Positions 32,288 through 41,122 of a stretch of 64,000 nt of DNA are shown here, piece by piece. Both the position numbers and the translations under genes were made by a program. The first letter of the stretch is position 1. Each line of letters starts with the position of its first letter. The DNA comes from Acidipila sp. (GTDB lineage Bacteria > Acidobacteriota > Terriglobia > Acidiferrales > UBA7541), in NCBI GenBank assembly GCA_010365215.1, contig JAAFGT010000010.1:1-64000 (forward strand), in the 5' to 3' direction. A model generated the notes under the pieces. The model made no database searches. It saw only the letters and a list, made by a program, of their open reading frames with translations, and was not told the origin of the DNA.

Positions 32288-34525
32288 ATGGCGCTACTCG
32301 ACCGTCTCAATCCGCAGCAACGTGAAGCTGTCACTTCGTCCCAAGGGCCGGTGCTGGTCCTGGCGGGCGCGGGCAGCGGCAAGACTCGCGTCATCACCTA
32401 TCGCATCGGCCACCTGATCGAGCAGGGCGTGGCGCCGGGCAGCATTCTTGCGGTTACGTTCACCAATAAAGCTGCCGCGCAGATGCGCGACCGCGTCACC
32501 ACGCTGCTCTCCGGCAGCGGCCGGGAAGCTTCCGAGGTGTGGATCTCCACGTTTCATTCCCTCTGCGCGCGACTGCTGCGTCGCGAGGCGCCGCGGCTGG
32601 GGCTTAAGCGCGATTTTTCCATCTTTGATATGGACGACCAGACCGCCGCCGTTAAGTTTGCACTGAAGCGGCTCAATCTGGACGAGAAGGCCTACACGCC
32701 GCGTTCCGTTCTGGAGCACATGAGCGGCGCTAAAAATCGCGGCCAGAGCGCAGCGCAGATGGCCGCGGAGGCTTTCGACGACCGCGGGAGAAAGCTGGCG
32801 CAGATCTACGAAACTTATCAGACCATTCTGCGGCAAGCCGGCGCGCTGGATTTCGATGATCTGCTGGTGCGCACCGTAGACCTGCTGCGCGACCATGCTG
32901 AAGCGCGAGCTGCCTGGAGCAGCCGTTTCCGGTACTTGCACGTCGACGAGTACCAGGACACCAACAGCCTGCAATATGAAATTCTGCGCCTGCTGACCGG
33001 CCCGGAGCGGAACCTATGCGTAGTGGGCGATGAGGACCAGTCCATTTACAGCTGGCGTGGAGCCGACGTGGCTTACATTCTGCGCTTCGCCGAAGATTTT
33101 CCCGGCGCCAGGGTGGTGCGCCTGGAAGAAAATTACCGCTCGATGCAAACCATTCTGGACGCGGCCGGCGCGGTGGTGGCAAAAAATGTGAAGCGGCTGG
33201 GAAAAAGCCTGCGTGCCACGCGCGGCACCGGGGCGCCGCTGCGTTTTTATGAGGCGCAGGACGCTCCGGGCGAGGCGGAGTGGGTCACCAGCAGAATTTC
33301 AGATCTTTTGCGCGAAGATCCGGCGATGCGTCTGGCCGTGCTCTATCGCACCAATGCCGTGTCGCGTTCCTTCGAAGAGGCTCTGCGCCGGCGCAGCCTG
33401 CGTTACCGCCTGGTGGGCGGATTCAGCTTTTACGAGCGGGCCGAGGTCAAGGACGCGCTGGGGTATCTCCGACTGGTGCGCAATTCCGCGGATGATATTG
33501 CTTTGCTGCGCGTTCTGAATACGCCGCCGCGCGGCATAGGCAAGACGACTGTTGACGTCATTCGTGTCACCGCTGAGCAACGGCAAATCTCGCTCTACGA
33601 AGCGATTACGCAGACGGTTGCGTCCGGAGCGGAGCGCATCGCGCCGCTGAAAGGTTTTCTCGAGCTGATGGAACGGCTGCGCGGGGTTTCCACCACGTTG
33701 GGACCTGCCGACTTTCTCACCAAGGTTCTTGAAGAGACCGGTTACATCGACCATTTGGAACAGCAGGACTCGGTGGAAGATTCCGCCCGCGCCGAGAATC
33801 TGCGCGAGCTGGTGAACGCACTGGTGGAAGCACAGGAAGCGGGCGAAACCCTCGAGGATTTTCTGGATCGCTGCGCGCTGGTGGCCGACGCCGACCAGTT
33901 CGACGAGGACGCGCCGGTGACGCTGATGACGCTGCACAGCGCCAAGGGGCTGGAGTTCGACCACGTATTTCTCTGCGGCATGGAGGAAGGGCTTTTTCCG
34001 CACTCGCGCTCGCTGGCCAGCCCTGAGGCGATCGAAGAGGAGCGCCGGCTGTGCTACGTGGGTATGACCCGCGCGAAAGATACGTTGACCCTGACTCGCG
34101 CGATTTATCGCCGCTCGTATGGCAACGACCTGATGTCCGCGCCGATGCCCTCGCGGTTTTTAATGGAGATTCCAGAGGAGCTGATCGAGGCGGCGGAAGG
34201 CTCGCTCTCTTCGGCGGGCGAGACGCGGCGGTATGTTCCCGACCCGGAGGAGGCCGCGAGGGAATTTCTATCGCGATCCAGGGGGCGATATTCCAGCGCT
34301 GCGCCTTCGCGAACACGAAGCGCGGGATCTTCGGCGATGCGGCAGCCGCGCCGCGGCGCCGATTCACATCCGCTGATTGGCGTGCGCGTGCGCCACCGCA
34401 CTTACGGCACGGGCACGATCATCGGCGTGGAAGGTGAAGATGAAGAGCGCAAGCTGACGGTCAGCTTCACGGATCACGGCACAAAGAAAATGGTCGAGAG
34501 ATACGCCAACCTGGAAAGATTCTGA
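32288..34525 (+). CDS. pcrA: ATP-dependent DNA helicase, UvrD/PcrA family
   Basis: Superfamily 1A 3'-5' helicase of 745 residues, acting in nucleotide-excision and mismatch repair and in clearing replication forks. Motif Q is LNPQQREAV (8-16), motif I LAGAGSGKTRVITYR, Ia AVTFTNKAAAQMRDRV, II VDEYQDTN, III VGDEDQSIYSWRGAD, IV RLEENYRS, V TLMTLHSAKGLEFDHVF and VI YVGMTRAKDTL. The C terminus (GVRVRHRTYGTGTIIGVEGE) is the Tudor-like RNA-polymerase-interacting domain found in PcrA/UvrD. A ribosome binding site AGGA precedes the ATG. PcrA versus UvrD naming is by resemblance; function is the same class. Confidence 0.94.
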   Translation: MALLDRLNPQQREAVTSSQGPVLVLAGAGSGKTRVITYRIGHLIEQGVAPGSILAVTFTNKAAAQMRDRVTTLLSGSGREASEVWISTFHSLCARLLRREAPRLGLKRDFSIFDMDDQTAAVKFALKRLNLDEKAYTPRSVLEHMSGAKNRGQSAAQMAAEAFDDRGRKLAQIYETYQTILRQAGALDFDDLLVRTVDLLRDHAEARAAWSSRFRYLHVDEYQDTNSLQYEILRLLTGPERNLCVVGDEDQSIYSWRGADVAYILRFAEDFPGARVVRLEENYRSMQTILDAAGAVVAKNVKRLGKSLRATRGTGAPLRFYEAQDAPGEAEWVTSRISDLLREDPAMRLAVLYRTNAVSRSFEEALRRRSLRYRLVGGFSFYERAEVKDALGYLRLVRNSADDIALLRVLNTPPRGIGKTTVDVIRVTAEQRQISLYEAITQTVASGAERIAPLKGFLELMERLRGVSTTLGPADFLTKVLEETGYIDHLEQQDSVEDSARAENLRELVNALVEAQEAGETLEDFLDRCALVADADQFDEDAPVTLMTLHSAKGLEFDHVFLCGMEEGLFPHSRSLASPEAIEEERRLCYVGMTRAKDTLTLTRAIYRRSYGNDLMSAPMPSRFLMEIPEELIEAAEGSLSSAGETRRYVPDPEEAAREFLSRSRGRYSSAAPSRTRSAGSSAMRQPRRGADSHPLIGVRVRHRTYGTGTIIGVEGEDEERKLTVSFTDHGTKKMVERYANLERF

Positions 34526-34586
34526 GATTTTCATTACACCTGCCTTTGAGTGTCTGTAGAAATCCGTGTTCTGGAAGAGCTAGAGG

Positions 34587-34604
34587 AAGCCAAGTCATTG
34601 GCTT
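34587..34604 (+). terminator. Hairpin downstream of pcrA
   Basis: AAGCCAA, a four-base loop and TTGGCTT form a perfect seven-base stem 62 bases after the pcrA stop. There is no T run, so it is either a weak or factor-assisted terminator or a regulatory hairpin in front of the permease gene. Confidence 0.3.
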
Positions 34605-34689
34605 TCGCTCGCGGTTCCTGCATTCCCGTTGTCATCTTGCGCCTTGCCACGGCTCGCGATAGAGTGGCCCATTCGCCAACGGGGGAATA

Positions 34690-36420
34690 GTGGGCTCTCA
34701 GCTCTTTCGCACAAAAAGCATCGACAAATTAATTTCCGACGCCGACGAGCCTGAGCGCAGGCTCCGAAAAACTTTGGGTGTGTGGAGCCTGGCGGCTCTG
34801 GGTATTGGCGCGATTATCGGCACGGGCATCTTTATCCTCACGGGCACGGCAGCGGCGGGCGAGACGGCGGCCGAGTCTTCGATTCTGAAAGCTCCGCTCA
34901 CCAGCGTGCTGATGAGCCTTTTCAACGGCACGCCTCTCAACTTTGCCGGGCGTCCCGGAGCAGGGCCGGCTATCGCGCTATCGTTCTTCATGGTGGCAGT
35001 GGCCTGCGGCTTCGCGGCGTTGTGCTACGCCGAACTCGCTTCGATGATCCCGATTGCCGGCAGCGCCTACACCTATACGTATGCCACGCTCGGCGAACTG
35101 GTGGCGTGGATTATCGGCTGGGATCTGATTCTGGAATACGCGGTCTCGAACATGGCCGTGGCCGTGGGCTTTTCGGCGTATATCAATGACCTGTTGGCGG
35201 GCTTCGGTCTGCATTTCCCGGAGGCTCTGGCGAATCCGGCCTATACGCCGGATGGCGGCTGGAAGCTGCACTTCAATCTGGTGGGATTTGTAATCGTGAT
35301 GTTCCTTACCGTGCTGCTGGTGCGCGGGATCAAGGAGTCGGCGCGGGCGAACACGTTCATGGTGGGCGTCAAGCTGACGGCGATTCTCGTTTTTGTTTTC
35401 GTGGCCTCGAAATATATCCATCCTACGAACTGGCATCCCTTCATGCCCAATGGCTGGCAAGGGGTAATGACCGGCGGCGCCATTGTATTTTTCACGTATA
35501 TCGGTTTTGATTCCGTCTCCACCGCGGCGGAAGAGTGCAAGAATCCCAAGCGGGATCTGCCGCTGGGCATACTGATTTCGCTGATCGTGTGCACGATTCT
35601 TTATGTTTCGGTGGCCGTGGTGTTGACCGGAATCCAGCCCTACACAATTTTTCGCGGCGATGCCGCCCCGGTGGCCACCGCGCTGCACAATATCGGTCTG
35701 GAACGATTGCGCCGCTGGGTGACCATCGGCGCGTTGACGGGAATGATCTCTTCCCTGCTGGTGTTTCAGCTCGGCCAGGCGCGGGTGTGGTTCGCCATGT
35801 CGCGCGACCGGCTGCTGCCGCCGGCATTTGCTCGAGTACACCCCAAGTTCCGCACACCGGCTACGGCCACATGGATTGCGGGGTTTTTTGTGGGTATTCC
35901 TTCGGGCATCTTCGACATCGGAACGCTGGCCGATCTCTCCAACATCGGCACGCTCTTCGCGTTCTTGCTGGTTTCGTTGGCGGTGCTGATTCTGCGGCGG
36001 ACGCAGGCCGACCGGCCACGATCATTTCGCGTTCCCGGAGTGTGGTTCGTGGCGCCGATGTCGGTGGCCTGCTGCCTGGTGCTGATGATGGGACTGCCGG
36101 TGGAAAACTGGATTCGTTTCATCGTCTGGCTGATTATCGGACTGCTCTTTTATTTCTCCTATGGCATCCGTCGCAGCAGTACGGGTCAGGAATCCGGCGC
36201 GGCCGAGCGCAACCGCATGATGGTTACAGCGGACAAGGCCCTGCTGGGCATTTGTACGCTGCTGGTGCTGATTTCCATCGTCGTCACCATAGCTCTGCTC
36301 CGCGGCAACCTCATGCCGGACACGCAGGTGGTGATCTACGCAGTGGTGTTAGCGGTGGTTGGACTGGGATTCGGCTCGGCGGGCGTGGTTCGTTATCTGA
36401 AGGATTCGCGGGCTGTATAA
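34690..36420 (+). CDS. APC-family amino acid permease (CAT-like)
   Basis: A 576-residue inner-membrane transporter with about 12-14 transmembrane helices, GTG start with GGGGGAA just upstream. The first helix motif is LGIGAIIGTGIFILTG, typical of the APC superfamily. The CAT (cationic amino acid transporter/YfnA) group is indicated by FFTYIGFDSVSTAAEECKNPKRDLP and by the later SIDKLI/RLRKTLG N terminus common in these proteins. An extended loop with SSILKAPLTSVLMSLFNG after helix 1 is longer than in typical members. The substrate is probably an amino acid taken up with protons or by exchange; which one cannot be said. Confidence 0.9.
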   Translation: MGSQLFRTKSIDKLISDADEPERRLRKTLGVWSLAALGIGAIIGTGIFILTGTAAAGETAAESSILKAPLTSVLMSLFNGTPLNFAGRPGAGPAIALSFFMVAVACGFAALCYAELASMIPIAGSAYTYTYATLGELVAWIIGWDLILEYAVSNMAVAVGFSAYINDLLAGFGLHFPEALANPAYTPDGGWKLHFNLVGFVIVMFLTVLLVRGIKESARANTFMVGVKLTAILVFVFVASKYIHPTNWHPFMPNGWQGVMTGGAIVFFTYIGFDSVSTAAEECKNPKRDLPLGILISLIVCTILYVSVAVVLTGIQPYTIFRGDAAPVATALHNIGLERLRRWVTIGALTGMISSLLVFQLGQARVWFAMSRDRLLPPAFARVHPKFRTPATATWIAGFFVGIPSGIFDIGTLADLSNIGTLFAFLLVSLAVLILRRTQADRPRSFRVPGVWFVAPMSVACCLVLMMGLPVENWIRFIVWLIIGLLFYFSYGIRRSSTGQESGAAERNRMMVTADKALLGICTLLVLISIVVTIALLRGNLMPDTQVVIYAVVLAVVGLGFGSAGVVRYLKDSRAV

Positions 36421-36431
36421 GCACAAAAATC

Positions 36432-37307
36432 ATGCGCGGAATTGACGTTGTTCATTTTGCCGGTAGCGCAACCTGTAGGGTCCTTTTGTCCGCGGGACTC
36501 GCGCTGGCGGCATTCGTGCTGGCTCCCGCCCCTCTCTCCGCCTGGGGGCCCAACGGGCACCGCCTGATCGCCAACAAAGCCATGGACACGCTTCCGCCAG
36601 AACTGCGCCCATGGTTCGAGGGGAATCGCAGCTATATCACGCAGCATGTCACCGATCCAATCGGCTGGCTGGCGAAGAATCCCGCGGAGCGTCGCAACCA
36701 AACTATCCAGCTCGAAAAGTACGGGCACTTCCCTTTTGAAGCGTTGCCGCGCGATTACCGGGCAGCGGTGCGCAAGTTCACCAAGTCCGTGGTGGAGGCG
36801 AATGGCCTGCTTCCCTGGCAGATCGGTTTTTACAGCCAGCGGCTTACGGAATCATTCCGCGACGGGAAGTGGGACGATGCCCGGCAGAATGCGGCGTTGC
36901 TGGCGCATTACATCGAGGAGGCGCACGATCCCTTCAGCACCACGGAGAACTTCGATGGACACCTGGCCGGTCAAGTCGGGGTTCAACTGCGTTTCGGGAC
37001 GGCCCTGATCGATCGTTTCGCGCTCTTTATCTACGTGCGGCCCAGCGATGCCAGTAAAGTGGACGATCCCACGGACCATGCTTTTGAAGTTTGCCTTACC
37101 GCCCACGGCTGGGTGGAACCGGTGCTGCTGGCCGACCGGCGCGCTCGCCACGGGCTACCGGATTACACCGATGAATACTTCGACCGGTTCTTCAACAGCG
37201 CCGGGTCGGTGTTGATACGGCAACTCTCTGACGCTTCCACGGACGTCGGCTCGTATTGGCTGACCGCGTGGATCAATGCCGGACGGCCGGCGTTGCCATC
37301 GCAGTAA
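36432..37307 (+). CDS. Secreted S1/P1-nuclease/phospholipase-C-like protein
   Basis: A 291-residue exported protein; the ATG at 36432 is chosen because the long upstream frame is the antisense-phase shadow of the permease gene. The signal peptide (about 1-37) ends LAPAPLSA, leaving WGPNGHRLIANKAMDTLP as mature N terminus. An N-terminal Trp plus a following GH and a downstream ALLAHYIEEAHDPFST helix are the zinc-ligand pattern of the S1/P1 nuclease and zinc phospholipase C superfamily. Some canonical ligands cannot be confirmed by eye, so activity is uncertain. A nucleolytic or phospholipid-degrading role outside the cytoplasm is inferred. Confidence 0.75.
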   Translation: MRGIDVVHFAGSATCRVLLSAGLALAAFVLAPAPLSAWGPNGHRLIANKAMDTLPPELRPWFEGNRSYITQHVTDPIGWLAKNPAERRNQTIQLEKYGHFPFEALPRDYRAAVRKFTKSVVEANGLLPWQIGFYSQRLTESFRDGKWDDARQNAALLAHYIEEAHDPFSTTENFDGHLAGQVGVQLRFGTALIDRFALFIYVRPSDASKVDDPTDHAFEVCLTAHGWVEPVLLADRRARHGLPDYTDEYFDRFFNSAGSVLIRQLSDASTDVGSYWLTAWINAGRPALPSQ

Positions 37308-37320
37308 AGACCGCCTACCC

Positions 37321-38361
37321 ATGTCCCCGGTACCACCTCGCGAGATCATTACCGCATGGCCTAAAGCTGAGCTGCACTTACATCTGGAAGGGTCGATCCG
37401 GCCATCGACGGTAGTAAAGCTTGCGGCGCGTCACGGCGTAACGGTGGAAGAGTTCGATGTGGCTACCCGCTACGAATACACTGACTTCAACGGCTTTATT
37501 GAAGCTTTCAAGTGGGTGACTTCTTTCCTGCGCGATCCTGCGGACTTTGTACTGGTCTTCGAACGGCTGGCGCGGCAGCTTCGCGGGCAAAATGTGGTGT
37601 ATGCGGAGATCACGCTTTCCACCGGCGTGTGGCTGTGGCGCGGGCAGGACGTGGAGGCGATTTTCCTCGCGCTTCGCGAGGCCCAGCGCGCGGCGGCGGC
37701 CAGCGGGCTGCGCGTGCAATGGATCATGGACGCGACGCGCCAGTTTGGAGCGGAGAAGGCGATGGAAGTCGCGCGCTGGGCAGCGAGGATGATGGAGGAG
37801 GGCGTAGTGGCCTTTGGCATGGGTGGCGACGAACTCTCCATCCCTGCGGAAGATTTTCGCGGCGTCTACGATTTCATTCGCCAAAACGGTTTGCGCGCGG
37901 TGGTGCATGCCGGAGAGGTCGGCGGTCCTGATGCGGTGCGCAAGGCGGTGGAGGTTCTGGGCGCCGAGCGCATCGATCACGGCATCGCCGCCATTCGTGA
38001 CTCCGCGCTGATGGAAATGCTGACATCACGGAGTATTCCGCTGGATCTTTGCCTGGTAAGCAATCTGCGCACCGGCGCGCTGGCCCGCCAGTTGGGCGAC
38101 AAAGACGCGAAGCTCTCCGCTCACCCGGTGGGAGAGTTTTTTCGCCGCGGGCTGCTCATTAATCTTTCGACGGACGACCCTCCGATGTTCGGGACCGACC
38201 TGGTGCTGGAATATTTAACAGCGCTGGAAACGGGGCTGACCGTCAAAGACCTGGCCCGCGTCGGCGAGATGGCGTTTGAGGCCGCCTTTCTGCCTGCGGC
38301 TGAAAAGGATTCCCTGGTGAACAAGTTCCGCGAGACGGTAAATTCGCAGGGGCTGGTATAA
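37321..38361 (+). CDS. Adenosine deaminase family enzyme
   Basis: A 346-residue TIM-barrel metal-dependent deaminase. Zinc and catalytic residues are His19 and His21 in AELHLHLEGS, His196 in VVHAGEVGG, His220 in ERIDHGIAA and Asp285/Asp286 in STDDPPMFGT. All canonical positions are occupied. The DDPPMFGT form, rather than the animal-type sequence, is common in bacterial adenine/aminodeoxyfutalosine deaminases, so the substrate could be adenosine, adenine or 6-aminodeoxyfutalosine (menaquinone futalosine pathway); the sequence does not decide. Neighbour purS (9 bases downstream) points to purine metabolism. The frame is open 15 codons upstream, but the ATG at 37321 avoids overlap with the preceding gene. 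Confidence 0.88.
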   Translation: MSPVPPREIITAWPKAELHLHLEGSIRPSTVVKLAARHGVTVEEFDVATRYEYTDFNGFIEAFKWVTSFLRDPADFVLVFERLARQLRGQNVVYAEITLSTGVWLWRGQDVEAIFLALREAQRAAAASGLRVQWIMDATRQFGAEKAMEVARWAARMMEEGVVAFGMGGDELSIPAEDFRGVYDFIRQNGLRAVVHAGEVGGPDAVRKAVEVLGAERIDHGIAAIRDSALMEMLTSRSIPLDLCLVSNLRTGALARQLGDKDAKLSAHPVGEFFRRGLLINLSTDDPPMFGTDLVLEYLTALETGLTVKDLARVGEMAFEAAFLPAAEKDSLVNKFRETVNSQGLV

Positions 38362-38369
38362 TTTCCTGG

Positions 38370-38612
38370 ATGAAAGCACACATCTGGGTGATGCCCAAAT
38401 TGACCGTTCTGGACCCGCAGGGTAAAACCATTCACAACGCCCTCAGCTCGCTCGGTTACAAAACCGTGCAGAGCGTCCGCCAGGGTAAATTTTTTGTCCT
38501 GGAGTTGGAAGGACTAACGCGCGCCGAAGCGGAAACGCAGGTTGGGAAAATCTCGCGCGACGTTCTTGCCAATCTGGTGATTGAAGATTTCCGGTTCGAA
38601 ATCATCGAATAG
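38370..38612 (+). CDS. purS: Phosphoribosylformylglycinamidine synthase subunit PurS
   Basis: An 80-residue subunit of the multi-protein FGAM synthase (with PurL and PurQ) of purine biosynthesis. KAHIWVMPKLTVLDPQGKTIHNALSSLGY and the FFVLELEG strand are the standard PurS pattern; the end NLVIEDFRFEIIE completes the ferredoxin-like fold. purQ and purL are not adjacent here: glmS follows after 232 bases, so PurS is separated from its partners, or they lie elsewhere. Very likely co-transcribed with the deaminase gene. Confidence 0.93.
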   Translation: MKAHIWVMPKLTVLDPQGKTIHNALSSLGYKTVQSVRQGKFFVLELEGLTRAEAETQVGKISRDVLANLVIEDFRFEIIE

Positions 38613-38700
38613 CTTCGGCCCGGCGTGCGCGGCGCTGCCGCGGAACCGCACCCGAGTCTGCGCCAGGCGGACCGGAAACTTCCCCAACGTTTTCTCGTCT

Positions 38701-38734
38701 AGTGGAAACACTTGAAGAGTGGAAACACCTGAAG
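38701..38734. repeat. 17-bp tandem duplication between purS and glmS
   Basis: AGTGGAAACACTTGAAG is followed directly by the same sequence with one T-to-C change. It lies 111 bases before the glmS start. Confidence 0.85.
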
Positions 38735-38844
38735 GGCGCAACGCCTGCCCCGAAGATTGAGTATGTTAATCTTTTAAAGTGCCACCTTGGCGGGCGCAAG
38801 CTGCGTGGCCCGCGGAATAATTAAACTCACAGGAGTCCTCCGTT

Positions 38845-40701
38845 ATGTGCGGGATTGTCGGTTACATTGGCCCGAAGAAAGTGGTGCCGCTAATTCTGGA
38901 TGGGTTGAAGCGGTTGGAATATCGCGGCTACGACTCCGCGGGCATCGCGGTGGTCAACCAGAACGGCAAGCTCGAAATTCGCCGGGCCTCGGGCAAGCTT
39001 CGTAATCTCGAGGAGATTATCCGCCAGTCTCCGCTGGAAGGTCTCTACGGCATCGGGCACACGCGTTGGGCCACGCATGGCCGGCCCACGGAAGAAAACG
39101 CTCACCCGCACCGCGACTGCACCGGCGAGATCGTGGTGGTCCATAACGGAATCATCGAAAATTACGTGGAGTTAAAGAAACAGCTGCTGGCCGAGGGGCA
39201 CAAATTCGTTACTGAGACGGACACGGAAGTCATCGCGCACCTGGTGGAAAAATTCTCCAAGGATGTCCCGCTGGAAGAGGCCGTGCGCCGCGCTATAAAG
39301 CAACTGCATGGCGTCTACGCGCTGGCGATTATTTCAACTAGAGATCCCGAAAAGATTGTAGCCGCGCGCCTTGGACCGCCCTCGGTGATTGGACTTGGCG
39401 AGGATGAGTATTTCGTGGCCAGCGATATTCCCGCGCTGTTGCACCACACGCGTGACGTTTTTTTTCTGGCCGACGGCGATCTGGCCGTGCTCACCCGGCA
39501 AGGCGTGCGCCTGATGGATTTTGAGGGACGCCCGGTGGAGCGGGCCGTGCAGCACATCACCTGGGACCCGATCATGGCGGAGAAAGGCGGGTTCAAGCAT
39601 TTCATGCAGAAGGAAATTTTCGAGCAGCCGCGCACCACGCGCGACACGCTGCTGGGCCGCATCTCGCTCGACACCGGGCGCGTCTTCCTGGACGAGATGG
39701 ACATCACCGAGCAGGAACTGCGCGAGCTGACGGCGGTGAAAATCGTAGCTTGCGGCACCAGCTGGCACGCTGCGCTGGCCGGCAAATTCATGATCGAGCG
39801 GCTGGCGCGCATTCCCGTAGAGGTCGATTACGGCAGTGAATTCCGCTATCGCGACCCCATCGTTAATTCCAAGCAGCTGGTGATCGTGGTCAGCCAGTCC
39901 GGCGAAACAGCGGACACCCTGGCGGCGCAGCGCGAGGCCAAGAGCAAGGGCGCGAAGACCCTGGCCATCTGCAACGTGGTGGGATCCATGATCACGCGCG
40001 AAGCTTCCGGGACCATTTACACGCATGCCGGTCCGGAGATTGGCGTGGCTTCCACAAAAGCATTTTCGGGGCAGCTCACCGCGCTTGAGCTGGTGGCGCT
40101 ATACCTGGCGCAGGCGCGCGGGGCCATCGATGCGGAGACTTCCAAAGGCATCCTTCAGGAACTTACCTGCCTGCCGCAGAAGATAGAGGCGATCCTGCAA
40201 CATGATGCGGAGATTGAAGAGCTTGCCCGTCAACTTTTCCGCCACACGGATTTTCTCTACCTGGGCCGCGGAATCCATTATCCCATCGCGCTCGAGGGCG
40301 CGCTGAAACTGAAGGAAATTTCCTACATTCACGCCGAAGGGTATCCCGCGGGCGAAATGAAGCACGGCCCCAACGCGCTGATCGATGAAAACCTTCCGGT
40401 GGTGATTCTGGCCACGCGAGATGAAAAAGACCCGGCGTCGATGACGCGCTATGAAAAGACGGTGTCGAACATCATCGAGGTAAAATCGCGCGACGGCATC
40501 GTCATTTCTATCGTCACCGAGGGCGACACGCTGGCGCGCCAGGCCTCCAAGCACGTCATCGAAATTCCCTCTGCCCCGGAAATGTTGGCGCCGATCCTGG
40601 AAATTGTGCCGCTGCAGCTGCTGGCCTACCACATCGCCGTGCGCCGCGGCTGCGACGTCGACCAGCCGCGCAACCTGGCAAAATCGGTGACCGTGGAATA
40701 G
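38845..40701 (+). CDS. glmS: Glutamine--fructose-6-phosphate aminotransferase (isomerizing)
   Basis: First enzyme of UDP-GlcNAc synthesis, 618 residues. Class II glutamine amidotransferase domain (1-240) with nucleophile Cys2 in MCGIVGYIG, then TRWATHGRP and the NGIIENY segment. Two SIS domains (about 295-435 and 465-605) bind fructose 6-phosphate, with [30 protein letters not shown] and [14 protein letters not shown]. The C terminus ends in [11 protein letters not shown], as in the family. AGGAG lies eight bases before the ATG. I looked for a glmS ribozyme in the 232-base leader and did not recognise one. Catalytic residues are intact. Confidence 0.97.
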   Translation: MCGIVGYIGPKKVVPLILDGLKRLEYRGYDSAGIAVVNQNGKLEIRRASGKLRNLEEIIRQSPLEGLYGIGHTRWATHGRPTEENAHPHRDCTGEIVVVHNGIIENYVELKKQLLAEGHKFVTETDTEVIAHLVEKFSKDVPLEEAVRRAIKQLHGVYALAIISTRDPEKIVAARLGPPSVIGLGEDEYFVASDIPALLHHTRDVFFLADGDLAVLTRQGVRLMDFEGRPVERAVQHITWDPIMAEKGGFKHFMQKEIFEQPRTTRDTLLGRISLDTGRVFLDEMDITEQELRELTAVKIVACGTSWHAALAGKFMIERLARIPVEVDYGSEFRYRDPIVNSKQLVIVVSQSGETADTLAAQREAKSKGAKTLAICNVVGSMITREASGTIYTHAGPEIGVASTKAFSGQLTALELVALYLAQARGAIDAETSKGILQELTCLPQKIEAILQHDAEIEELARQLFRHTDFLYLGRGIHYPIALEGALKLKEISYIHAEGYPAGEMKHGPNALIDENLPVVILATRDEKDPASMTRYEKTVSNIIEVKSRDGIVISIVTEGDTLARQASKHVIEIPSAPEMLAPILEIVPLQLLAYHIAVRRGCDVDQPRNLAKSVTVE

Positions 40702-40776
40702 CGCTTAACTCTTGTAACCGGGCGGCTGTTCATGCGGCACACCGCACAGGCCGCCGTACGGTCACTCGCTGATTCT

Positions 40777-40814
40777 CACTTGTTGGTCCCACTTGTTGGT
40801 CTCATTCGTTGGTA
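40777..40814. repeat. 13-bp tandem repeat x 3 behind glmS
   Basis: Three units related to CACTTGTTGGTCC, the last more diverged, lie between the ends of the convergent glmS and MoaD/ThiS-like genes. Confidence 0.8.
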
Positions 40815-40825
40815 CCCCACGTAAG

Positions 40826-41122
40826 TTAGCCGCCCGCAATCGCACCGATGATATACAGCGGCTCCGCACCTGATACCACTGCTTCCGGCAGGGGCGCGTC
40901 GGGTTGCTCATGCGAGATATCCTCCTCGCAGGCGAAGAAGCGCAAGAAGGGCCGGCGCTTTTGGGTAACGTGGTCGCGCACCGTACCGCTCAGCATGGGA
41001 TAGGCGGCCTCCAGCGCGTCCAGCACCGAACGCTGCGTGATTTCACCGCGGACGTCGAGCGTTAGTTCCCCGTCGACTCGTGCAAGGGTCCGCAGATGTG
41101 GCGGAAGCACGACGCGAATCAT
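40826..41122 (-). CDS. MoaD/ThiS-family ubiquitin-like protein
   Basis: A 98-residue protein from the ATG at 41122, which overlaps the stop of the beta-propeller gene (ATGA). The open frame extends further upstream, but those codons are antisense to or inside the neighbour. The product has the beta-grasp pattern [47 protein letters not shown] and ends in AIAGG, the terminal Gly-Gly used by sulfur-carrier and ubiquitin-like proteins for thiocarboxylation or conjugation. No adenylating enzyme, molybdopterin or thiamine gene is nearby. In many bacteria a gene of this type stands next to a BNR-repeat protein, as here, suggesting they act together; the reaction is unknown. Confidence 0.85.
   Translation of the reverse strand: MIRVVLPPHLRTLARVDGELTLDVRGEITQRSVLDALEAAYPMLSGTVRDHVTQKRRPFLRFFACEEDISHEQPDAPLPEAVVSGAEPLYIIGAIAGG

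Noticed and set aside
35535-36431. N-terminal extension of the P1-nuclease-like gene by nearly 300 codons
   Set aside because: This part overlaps the permease gene in another frame and would bury the obvious signal peptide starting at 36432.
38613-38844. glmS ribozyme or riboswitch in the glmS leader
   Set aside because: No conserved core was recognisable by eye, and the leader is occupied in part by a tandem duplication.
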